Positions 1-6,238 of a DNA stretch of 6,238 nucleotides are shown in pieces. The position numbers and the translations under genes are program-made. The notes beneath the pieces were generated by a model, which did no database searches, was not told where the DNA came from, and saw only the letters and a program-made list of their open reading frames with translations. Source of the stretch: Bacteroidales bacterium. GTDB taxonomy: Bacteria; Bacteroidota; Bacteroidia; Bacteroidales; Dysgonomonadaceae. The stretch spans positions 1 through 6,238 of the forward strand of contig JAAYTC010000228.1 in assembly GCA_012518155.1 (NCBI GenBank), given 5' to 3'. Every line of letters begins with the position of its first letter. Position 1 is the first letter of the stretch.

Positions 1-1128
1 GACGTGGTTAATGAAGACGGAACGGAGTTGTTTCCCGGTATATCGACCGTGAATACAGATCGATGGAGGGAAGCGGCGAATGCAGCCAAAGAGATTATTG
101 ATATGGGGGAGTATGATTTACACCGAGTAGAAACGAACGGGAATCACGATCCGTTGAAATCGTATCAAGGTACATTCCTGAATTTATGGAACAATGAAAT
201 TATTTGGGGAAGGTATATGGGAGGTTATTATACCCGAGTACATACCACCCCTCGTGCTGCAGGCGGAGTAGCTTATGGAGGGGTTGGTCCCACGCAACAA
301 CAAGTGGATGCCTATGCCATGAATAACGGGTTGTACCCCATTACCGGCTACGGCCCCGAGGGGAATCCCATCATTGATCCCTCCTCAGGATATTCAGAAG
401 AGGGATTCACTGACCTTCAACACCCTTTGGACGGTGGTGCAGCCAGACGGACATTTAATATGTTTAATAACCGTGAACCTCGTTTTTATGCAACCGTATT
501 GTGGAGCGGTAGTAAATTACCTTACACCGGATCAAACGCAACGGTCAATTTCGGGTTCAATGGCAATTCGGGTGGTGGGGTGAGTCACGACTACCCGAAA
601 CCCGGTTATATGACGCGTAAATGGACGGATCCTTCCTTGAACACGAGCGGTGGTCAATGGGGAAACATCACATGGCCAATTTTCAGGTACGCGGAAATTC
701 TACTCAATTACGTGGAGGCATTGAACGAGTACGATCCGAACAATCCCGATATTCTTCGCTATTTGAATGAAGTGAGGGATCGAGCAGGAGTACCCGACAT
801 TGAAGACGTGTATGCTGATGCAGTGGGCAATCAAGATCGGATGCGCGAATTAATTCGTAAAGAACGACGCGTGGAACTGGCATTTGAAAACAAACGGTTC
901 TTTGATACGCGCACGTGGATGATTGCTGAAGAGGTTGACGGTGGTCCCATGTGGGGCATGGATACTTCTTCGGCCGCTCCTTCTCCTAACGCGGCTACAA
1001 CGCCAGATACTTTTTGGAACCGAACTGTTTTTGAAACGAGAGTGTTCGAACCCAAACATTATCTTTATCCCTTTCACCAGCGTGAACTGGATAGGAACAA
1101 ATTGATCACTCAAAATTATGGATGGTAA
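1..1128 (+). CDS. SusD/RagB family outer-membrane glycan-binding lipoprotein, C-terminal part (5' truncated)
   Basis: The frame is open from base 1 to the TAA at 1126-1128, giving 375 residues. It lacks the N-terminal signal peptide, the lipobox and the first TPR-rich part, so the true start is outside the window; the GTG at 4 is not a credible start. SusD-family hallmarks are visible. PTQQQVD at residues 97-103 lies in the variable ligand-facing region. RYAEILLNYVEALNE begins at about residue 229. An arginine-rich helix at about 281-306 carries RKERRVELAFENKRFFD. The protein ends in LITQNYGW, a typical SusD C-terminus. In this family the lipoprotein caps a SusC TonB-dependent transporter and binds the target glycan at the cell surface. 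The next gene starts 12 bp later, which suggests one operon. Family assignment is very secure; the glycan is inferred only from the neighbouring genes. Confidence 0.95.
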   Translation, partial: DVVNEDGTELFPGISTVNTDRWREAANAAKEIIDMGEYDLHRVETNGNHDPLKSYQGTFLNLWNNEIIWGRYMGGYYTRVHTTPRAAGGVAYGGVGPTQQQVDAYAMNNGLYPITGYGPEGNPIIDPSSGYSEEGFTDLQHPLDGGAARRTFNMFNNREPRFYATVLWSGSKLPYTGSNATVNFGFNGNSGGGVSHDYPKPGYMTRKWTDPSLNTSGGQWGNITWPIFRYAEILLNYVEALNEYDPNNPDILRYLNEVRDRAGVPDIEDVYADAVGNQDRMRELIRKERRVELAFENKRFFDTRTWMIAEEVDGGPMWGMDTSSAAPSPNAATTPDTFWNRTVFETRVFEPKHYLYPFHQRELDRNKLITQNYGW

Positions 1129-1140
1129 ATACGTAATAAT

Positions 1141-2475
1141 ATGAAAAAAAATAATCTGTTTTTTATTGTGCTACTAGTTCTCCTTGTAGGTGGATTCTCC
1201 TGCGAAGATACTAGATTGGATGATATTTCGGATCCTACGGTATATATACCGGCAAATGGTGAAATTGAACAAGTGATTTTCAGCACAGGTGAGCCTTATA
1301 TTTATCGTTTGGGAGTTTACAAAAGTGGCGTTCATGAAACCATCGCATCTGCTACCGTTGTTGTAATGAGCGAAACAGAGCTTCAGGTTTATAACGCGGA
1401 AAACAAAACAAATTATGAAAAATTACCTGACAATTGTTTTGAATTGAGAGGCGGGAGCAGTGTGCAAGTCAATTTTTCGAAAGAAAGCCGCTTGGAGTTT
1501 GCAGAGATTGAAATTCTTTATGATGAAATCAAGAAAATAACGGATTTCGATGCGGAAAGCAACGAAACCTATGTTATTCCGGTGATGTTGTCACATGCTG
1601 ATATAAGCGTTGGGAATGAGCGTCAAACAGTATTGATCAAGCCCATCATAAAAGAACCGAATGTTTATTTTTCATCCCTTGAATCATCGATCAAGATTGA
1701 ATCTGTCGACGAACCGTACTCTCAAACCCTACGGGTTGCCGTGGACTTTTCTAATCTTTGGGATATTACGGTTGAGATTGATGCGGATGAGGAAGCGGTA
1801 GAAGCCTACAATGCCCAAAATGGCACTCAATACAAACTACTTCCTGCTTCGGCCTATACCTTTACTCCCGTACCGGTAACCATTAGCGTTGATGAGAACT
1901 TCGCTGAATTCGAGGTGGTGCTCAATACGGATAATGTTGACTACGACGATTTTTTATTACCCATATCCATAAAACAGGTGTCAAGATTCTCAATTGACGA
2001 GGATCGTTCGACTCACTACATGACTGTTTCTAGGCCTGCCGAACGTATGAACAGAGAAGGATGGAGCATTGCCGACTTTTCGTCTGAAGAGGCAGTAGGA
2101 GAAGGAGCGGGTCAGGGTACTGCCGCGAACGTTCTTGATGGAAACACCGGTACCTTCTGGCACAGTGAATGGGCGTATGCAACGGGACAACTTCCTCATC
2201 ATATTACCATAGACATGCAAAAAGAAGTAACTGTGGCCGGCGTAGATCTTCAACGTAGAGTGAACAACAGCGATACGCGTGCGGGTAATTTTTACATAAG
2301 TTCTGATAACCAGACGTTCACGCTAATAGGCTCATTTGAAATGGCAGCCGTGAATGAAGCGCAGACCTTTAAGGTGAACACTTCCAACGGACGGTACTTG
2401 AAAGTAGAAATTACAGAAAGTAATCGAGCTCCCTTTGCTAATCTCGCTGAAGTATACATAAGGGGAGTTGAGTAA
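1141..2475 (+). CDS. Surface lipoprotein with two DUF1735 domains and a C-terminal F5/8 type C (CBM32-like) domain
   Basis: This 444-residue protein starts at ATG 1141 with a lysine-rich, hydrophobic signal peptide ending in GGFSC (predicted lipidated Cys21). Glu22-Asp23 follow the cysteine, and acidic residues there resemble the Bacteroidota signal for export to the cell surface. Two repeats of DUF1735 (BT_3987-type) are visible at about 35-170 and 175-298. Each carries the family pattern of a yN..n.t.y..LP element (VYNAENKTNYEKLP and AYNAQNGTQYKLLP) followed by beta strands. Residues about 305-443 form an F5/8 type C domain with VLDGNTGTFWHSEW and a terminal LAEVYIRG strand. No catalytic motif is seen, so binding of glycan or glycoprotein is the likely role, as for the SusE/F-like accessory lipoproteins that follow SusD genes. 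The position between SusD and the M60 peptidase matches my recollection of BT4245. The ligand is not known from the sequence. Confidence 0.9.
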   Translation: MKKNNLFFIVLLVLLVGGFSCEDTRLDDISDPTVYIPANGEIEQVIFSTGEPYIYRLGVYKSGVHETIASATVVVMSETELQVYNAENKTNYEKLPDNCFELRGGSSVQVNFSKESRLEFAEIEILYDEIKKITDFDAESNETYVIPVMLSHADISVGNERQTVLIKPIIKEPNVYFSSLESSIKIESVDEPYSQTLRVAVDFSNLWDITVEIDADEEAVEAYNAQNGTQYKLLPASAYTFTPVPVTISVDENFAEFEVVLNTDNVDYDDFLLPISIKQVSRFSIDEDRSTHYMTVSRPAERMNREGWSIADFSSEEAVGEGAGQGTAANVLDGNTGTFWHSEWAYATGQLPHHITIDMQKEVTVAGVDLQRRVNNSDTRAGNFYISSDNQTFTLIGSFEMAAVNEAQTFKVNTSNGRYLKVEITESNRAPFANLAEVYIRGVE

Positions 2476-2489
2476 AACCGAATATTTCA

Positions 2490-2534
2490 TTAAATTGGGG
2501 AGAAGCCTTGGTGAACGAGGCTTCTCCCATTTAA
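2490..2534 (+). terminator. Strong intergenic hairpin, likely a terminator or attenuator
   Basis: The arm GGGAGAAGCCT (2498-2508) pairs perfectly with AGGCTTCTCCC (2518-2528). A further U-G and G-C pair can close the nine-base loop. Beyond a two-base bulge (2496-2497), TTAAAT (2490-2495) pairs with ATTTAA (2529-2534). The hairpin begins 14 bp after the TAA of the DUF1735 gene. No long U-tract follows on either strand, so it may be a weak or bidirectional terminator, or an mRNA-stabilising or processing element that adjusts how much peptidase is made relative to SusD. Confidence 0.6.
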
Positions 2535-2679
2535 ACGTTACGCTAACATTATTACCCAACCGCAATCCAGCGTGTATAATATCAGGGATGGGAAGAGAGG
2601 CACGGACACCGAGGAAGAAGCTATTGCCGCCATGAACCTTCCCAAACCGGTAGGGGATATTACTCTTATGGAAGATTGA
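2515..2679 (+). pseudogene. Start-less open stretch, possible remnant of a gene's 3' end
   Basis: In the frame of codon 2545-2547 there is no stop between 2515 and the TGA at 2677-2679. The part from about 2545 reads like protein: it contains QPQSSVYNIRDGKRGTDTEE, then an alanine-rich turn and NLPKPVGDITLMED before the stop. No ATG with a plausible leader precedes it; the only in-frame options are GTG at 2572 (35 residues) and an internal ATG, so it is unlikely to be an intact gene. I do not recognise the family. It could be a fragment of a deleted gene, a small unrecognised peptide gene, or chance. It ends 40 bp before the peptidase start codon. Confidence 0.22.
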
Positions 2680-2719
2680 AATAATTAGTTTTTTTGTTAA
2701 CGAAAATAGAACTTGAGGT

Positions 2720-5476
2720 ATGAAAAATAAATCTGCTTTACTTATCATCGTATTATCCCTTATCACGATGTTTCAAAACGCGTGCGCGGAAAAAAGTACA
2801 CCTCCATTTCTGACCATTGATAGTAAGTCGGTTAATTTTAATTCTGTGGCATCCACCCGCGATATTCTCGTGAAAACAAACATTGAAAACTGGAGTGCAA
2901 CGGTTGAGCCTGCCGCGCAATCGTGGATTAGTGCAAGACCTTCTGGCTCCGTCTTATCCATAACGGTGAATGAAAACAGAGAGTCGGGTACCCGTAAAGG
3001 TGAAATTAAAGTGGTTGCCGACAACATTACCGAAACGATCACCGTGGAACAACTGGGTACGGAACCTGCTATACTGCTTTCGTCCGAGACTTTTAATGTT
3101 CCTGTGGATGGAGGGGAACTCCTCTTGGAGATCACCTCAAATATCGAATACGATGTCGTGATACCCGACGATACTCCCTGGATTGCGCTCGAACCAGTAA
3201 CACGTTCGATGGAAATGGTGAAAAAGGAGTTTCAAATTCAAGTAGAATGGAATGAGAGTCATGCGGAGCGACAGGCTGAGTTGGTTATTAAACAACGTAA
3301 CGGGAGCCTTGAGAAAAAAGTGTTAATTGTTCAAAAACCACAAGAAGGATATACCGGTGTTTCGGAAAATGACATCAAGGACGATGTCAAGGTAACGGTT
3401 AAAAATGCTACAGCCAGTTCGCACCAACCGGGTGAGGGGATTGAAAGATCGTTCGATGGAGACTACACTACTTTTTATCACTCCGCATGGAATAACAGTG
3501 GCGAGAACTATTTCCCAATAACCCTAGATTATCATTTTGAAAATAAGGAAAGCATCGATTACTTGGTGTATCATCCCCGAAACGACGGTGGTTCCAACGG
3601 TCATTTTAAGGAGGTGGAGATCTGGGTCGCCACCGAATCGGAACCAACGTTGTCAAAACGGATGGAGCACGACTTCAAAGGTTCGGGTTCGGCCGCCAGA
3701 ATCGTGTTTGCGGAACCGCTTATAAAGCCGATCTCCGTACGCTTTGTCGTGAAATCGGGTGCCGGCGATGGTCAGGGTTTTGCTAGTTGTGCCGAAATGG
3801 AATTCTATAGGAAAAACCCTGATAACTTCGATCCGTTGGAGCTGTTTACCGATCTGACTTGTTCGCAACTGAAGTCGGGAATTGGTCTGGATGAAATAGG
3901 AAAGGTGACCAATAACCTGTACCGGAATATTGCCTTTTACCTTTTCAAAGGCCAATACCCGGGCGAGTTCAGGATTCAGGAATACAAGGCATGGCCCCAT
4001 CCTGACGCATGGGCGAGGGAAAACAAGACATCCACGTTGAGCCTGCTCGATAATCCTACCGGCATCAGCGTGTCCGAAGAAGAGGAACTGATCGTTTTCG
4101 TGGGAGAAACTAACGGGAATACGCTAAGCCTGAAGGTTCAAAACCTGGATGTGCCGGGAGCAGATGGCTATAACAACGCATCGTTCTACCCGCTTTCCCC
4201 CGGAGTGAACAAGATAGTGCCCCGGAACAAAGGATTGGGGTACGTGTTTTACCATACGCCCGATTATCAATCGCTACCCCCAGTGAAGATTCATTTTGCC
4301 ACCGGAAAGGTGAACGGCTACTTCGACTCCGAGAAACACGCCCCGTCTGACTGGAGCAGGCTTTTGAATGGTGCCGTGGATAAGCATTTCGATGTGCTGG
4401 GCGAATATGCTCACCTCACGTTCGAAACAGCGGCATTTAAATCGTATGCAGCCAATAATGGCCCCCAACTGATTGCGGCATACGACGATCTGGTACGTCT
4501 GGAACAGGAGTTCATGGGATTGATGAAATATAACCGTCCTACCGTTAACCGGGCCTATTTCCACGTGATGTACACCTCATACATGTACGCCACCTCTTAT
4601 CGTACCGCGTATGAGTCAGGAACGCAACAAAGCATCCTCACGTTGCAACGCTTTAAGTCGGAACCTTGGGGCCCAGCGCACGAAATGGGGCACACGTTGC
4701 AAACCCGGCCGGGTTTCCGATGGCTCGGGATGACCGAGGTGACCAATAACGTGCACTCCCTTTACGTGCAAACTCAGTGGGGGAACGATTCCCGGATAGA
4801 AGTTGAAGACATGGGCAGGTACAATAACCGGTATGAGAAAGCCTATCATAACTCGTTTGTTAAAAATACACCGCACCCGGGTGAAGGTGACGTGTTCTGT
4901 AAGCTGGTGTCGTTATGGCAGCTGCAGCTGTATTTCTCCAATGCTAGGGGTTACACCGACATGTATAAAGATTTTTATGAGCGAGTTCGCACATCGCCCG
5001 ACAAGCCCAACGCCGGGGAACAGCAACTTGATTTCGTGAGAGCCGTATGTGAAATCACGCAGACCGATTTGACTCGTTTCTTTACCATCTGGGGGTATTT
5101 AACCCCGTATGATGCCGAAATAGATGATTATGGCTCAGATCGATTCACTCTTACTCAAGGACAAATAGACAATCTCCTGAATGAGATAAAAGAGAAAAAT
5201 TATACCCCGATGACGGAAAAAATCGAGTATATTTGTGATTCTAATTGGGAAATGTTCAAAAATAGATTGTCGGTTCAATCGGGTACGGCAACAAAGAATG
5301 GATCCACTATTACGATGAACGGTTGGAAAAACGTAGTCGCTTATGAAGTGTACGAGGGAGATAAGTTGGTTTTTGTCTCGAATAAAGATTCATTCACGTT
5401 AGATAGTCCGGTCACAAGCAACACCAAGGTGTTTGCCGTGGCCTACAATGGGGATAAAACCGAAGTATCGTTTTGA
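2720..5476 (+). CDS. M60-like (enhancin-like) zinc metallopeptidase lipoprotein, BACON-BACON-F5/8C-M60, probable mucinase
   Basis: This 918-residue predicted secreted peptidase starts at ATG 2720 with a signal peptide and a plausible but atypical lipobox, QNAC (Cys22). Two BACON domains lie at about 31-113 and 116-208, each ending in a VEQLG- or VQKPQ-like strand. An F5/8 type C (CBM32-like) domain at about 222-365 carries SFDGDYTTFYHSAW. An M60-type N-terminal beta region follows (about 375-505), then the catalytic domain (about 508-800). The gluzincin signature is intact: HEMGH at 654-658 (zinc ligands His654 and His658, catalytic Glu655) with Glu673 after 14 residues as third ligand, fitting the M60 HExxH-x(8-28)-E pattern. 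A small beta domain ends the protein (about 835-918). The family, including BT4244 of B. thetaiotaomicron, cleaves O-glycosylated mucin-type proteins by recognising the attached glycan. GH109 downstream supports a GalNAc-bearing substrate. Base composition drops sharply after about 5100. The catalytic assignment is firm; the exact glycan preference is inferred. Confidence 0.94.
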   Translation: MKNKSALLIIVLSLITMFQNACAEKSTPPFLTIDSKSVNFNSVASTRDILVKTNIENWSATVEPAAQSWISARPSGSVLSITVNENRESGTRKGEIKVVADNITETITVEQLGTEPAILLSSETFNVPVDGGELLLEITSNIEYDVVIPDDTPWIALEPVTRSMEMVKKEFQIQVEWNESHAERQAELVIKQRNGSLEKKVLIVQKPQEGYTGVSENDIKDDVKVTVKNATASSHQPGEGIERSFDGDYTTFYHSAWNNSGENYFPITLDYHFENKESIDYLVYHPRNDGGSNGHFKEVEIWVATESEPTLSKRMEHDFKGSGSAARIVFAEPLIKPISVRFVVKSGAGDGQGFASCAEMEFYRKNPDNFDPLELFTDLTCSQLKSGIGLDEIGKVTNNLYRNIAFYLFKGQYPGEFRIQEYKAWPHPDAWARENKTSTLSLLDNPTGISVSEEEELIVFVGETNGNTLSLKVQNLDVPGADGYNNASFYPLSPGVNKIVPRNKGLGYVFYHTPDYQSLPPVKIHFATGKVNGYFDSEKHAPSDWSRLLNGAVDKHFDVLGEYAHLTFETAAFKSYAANNGPQLIAAYDDLVRLEQEFMGLMKYNRPTVNRAYFHVMYTSYMYATSYRTAYESGTQQSILTLQRFKSEPWGPAHEMGHTLQTRPGFRWLGMTEVTNNVHSLYVQTQWGNDSRIEVEDMGRYNNRYEKAYHNSFVKNTPHPGEGDVFCKLVSLWQLQLYFSNARGYTDMYKDFYERVRTSPDKPNAGEQQLDFVRAVCEITQTDLTRFFTIWGYLTPYDAEIDDYGSDRFTLTQGQIDNLLNEIKEKNYTPMTEKIEYICDSNWEMFKNRLSVQSGTATKNGSTITMNGWKNVVAYEVYEGDKLVFVSNKDSFTLDSPVTSNTKVFAVAYNGDKTEVSF

Positions 5477-5528
5477 AAGCATCGATCCCGATAAATACAT
5501 GTTGATTATACATTCAAATTTATTCTAT

Positions 5529-6238
5529 ATGACAAAAACAAATTCTTTTATGTTACTGTTGCTGCTGATTTTCATGGCAGCATGTACCCCGGGAGGTGAG
5601 AAATCCGGTAGTGGAGACTACACGATCCATACGGATGTGCCCAAACGCCCCGCGGGACAACAGCATGTTTTGGGTTTAACTGTTCCGAAAATAGATACCG
5701 TGCGGGTCGGTTTCATTGGACTGGGCATGCGTGGGCCGGGTGCCGTGCGCCGATTTACGCATATACCTGGCACGAAAATCGTGGCACTGTGCGACTTGCA
5801 TGCCGATAGAGTGGAGAAAACGCAGGCGATACTTGACAACGCGGGATTACCCAGAGCGGCGGAATACAGCGGAAGCGAAGAGGCGTGGAAAGAGCTTTGC
5901 GAGCGCGATGATATCGACTTGATATATATCGTGACGGATTGGAAACGGCATGCCGATATGATGGTTTACGCGATGGAGCAAGGGAAGCATGTGGCAAGTG
6001 AAGTGCCGGCAGCGATGACACTCGAGGAGATCTGGAACGTCGTAAACACGGCCGAACGGACCCAGAAACACGCGATGATGCTCGAGAATTGCGTCTATGA
6101 TTATTTCGAACTGACCACGTTGAACATGGTGCAGCAAGGTATCTTTGGGGAGGTATTGCACGCGGAAGGAGCCTATATTCACGATCTCTCTGATTTCTGG
6201 GGATCTTACGAAGGCGACTGGCGTCTGCAGTACAATAA
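5529..6238 (+). CDS. GH109 family NAD-dependent alpha-N-acetylgalactosaminidase (Gfo/Idh/MocA fold), lipoprotein, 3' truncated
   Basis: The frame starts at ATG 5529 and runs off the window after 236 full codons, roughly half of a usual GH109 enzyme. The start is supported by a short hydrophobic signal peptide ending in MAAC (lipidated Cys19). After a linker comes a Rossmann fold: VGFIGLGMRG with Gly64, Gly66 and Gly69 for NAD binding, then ALCD ending at Asp89. EVPAAMTLEE (158-167) replaces the EKP motif of ordinary dehydrogenases, and MLENCVYDYFE (184-194) is the conserved GH109-type stretch. HAEGAYIHDL (211-220) leads into the C-terminal domain, and the later active-site residues lie outside the window. 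GH109 enzymes cleave alpha-GalNAc by an NAD-dependent oxidation-elimination mechanism without net cofactor use. The gene begins 52 bp after the peptidase, consistent with co-transcription, and matches my recollection of BT4243. Substrate specificity (alpha-GalNAc versus related sugars) cannot be settled from this half. Confidence 0.92.
   Translation, partial: MTKTNSFMLLLLLIFMAACTPGGEKSGSGDYTIHTDVPKRPAGQQHVLGLTVPKIDTVRVGFIGLGMRGPGAVRRFTHIPGTKIVALCDLHADRVEKTQAILDNAGLPRAAEYSGSEEAWKELCERDDIDLIYIVTDWKRHADMMVYAMEQGKHVASEVPAAMTLEEIWNVVNTAERTQKHAMMLENCVYDYFELTTLNMVQQGIFGEVLHAEGAYIHDLSDFWGSYEGDWRLQYN

Noticed and set aside
831..1113. Two overlapping antisense open frames inside the SusD gene
   Set aside because: They are shadows of a strongly conserved SusD C-terminal coding region and have no protein-family features.
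2575..2580. TATAAT resembling a bacterial -10 box
   Set aside because: Bacteroidota primary-sigma promoters use a different pattern (TTTG at about -33 and TAnnTTTG at about -7), no paired -35 element is seen, and a single hexamer is expected by chance.
2715..2718. GAGG just before the peptidase ATG as a Shine-Dalgarno site
   Set aside because: It lies only one base from the start codon, too close to act, and Bacteroidota genes commonly start without such a site.
2690..2719. TTTG within a T-run upstream of the peptidase start, as a possible Bacteroidota -33 element
   Set aside because: No matching TAnnTTTG follows at the right distance; the nearest TAGAACTTG is imperfect and too close to the ATG.
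2332..2766. Antisense open frame of 144 codons spanning the end of the DUF1735 gene, the gap and the peptidase start
   Set aside because: It overlaps two well-supported genes on the other strand, shows no recognisable domain, and its start lies inside the peptidase signal-peptide region. It looks like a chance open frame.
5477..5528. Short gap before GH109 checked for a terminator, promoter or RNA
   Set aside because: Only a 4-bp inverted match (ATCG/CGAT) and A/T-rich sequence are present; nothing supports a separate element.
5618..6182. Several open frames on both strands within the GH109 gene
   Set aside because: The GH109 frame has a lipobox, a Rossmann motif and family motifs throughout, so the overlapping frames are by-products of its composition.
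1..6238. CRISPR arrays, tRNA or rRNA genes, insertion sequences and long direct repeats
   Set aside because: None was seen on reading the sequence; the only notable inverted repeat is the hairpin at 2490-2534.

Overview
The window looks like part of a glycan-foraging locus (polysaccharide utilization locus, PUL) from a member of the Bacteroidota, probably order Bacteroidales. The evidence is a SusD-family protein, DUF1735 and BACON domains, a series of lipoproteins, and A/T-rich start regions without a clear Shine-Dalgarno sequence. The genus cannot be read from the sequence alone. All four recognisable genes lie on the + strand.

Layout: (1) 1-1128 is the C-terminal 375 residues of a SusD/RagB outer-membrane glycan-binding lipoprotein, cut off by the window edge; its SusC partner would be expected further upstream. 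(2) After 12 bp, 1141-2475 encodes a lipoprotein with two DUF1735 (BT_3987-type) domains and a C-terminal F5/8 type C (CBM32-like) domain. (3) 2476-2719 is a 244-bp gap with a strong hairpin at 2490-2534. It is followed by a short start-less open stretch ending at 2679 that may be a gene remnant. (4) 2720-5476 encodes a 918-residue M60-like (enhancin-like) zinc metallopeptidase lipoprotein with the order BACON-BACON-F5/8C-M60-small beta domain. (5) After 52 bp, 5529-6238 is the N-terminal 236 residues of a lipoprotein GH109 NAD-dependent alpha-N-acetylgalactosaminidase of the Gfo/Idh/MocA fold, cut off by the right edge.

The gene order SusD / DUF1735-F5/8C / M60 peptidase / GH109 matches, from memory, the Bacteroides thetaiotaomicron mucin O-glycan locus around BT4243-BT4246. 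The inferred joint role is attack on O-glycosylated, mucin-like proteins. The SusD and DUF1735 lipoproteins would capture glycan at the surface, the M60 enzyme would cut the glycosylated polypeptide, and GH109 would remove alpha-linked GalNAc. The system is therefore a recognisable variant of a known one rather than a wholly new one. The least explained parts are the intergenic hairpin plus remnant, and the sharp change in base composition inside the peptidase gene.
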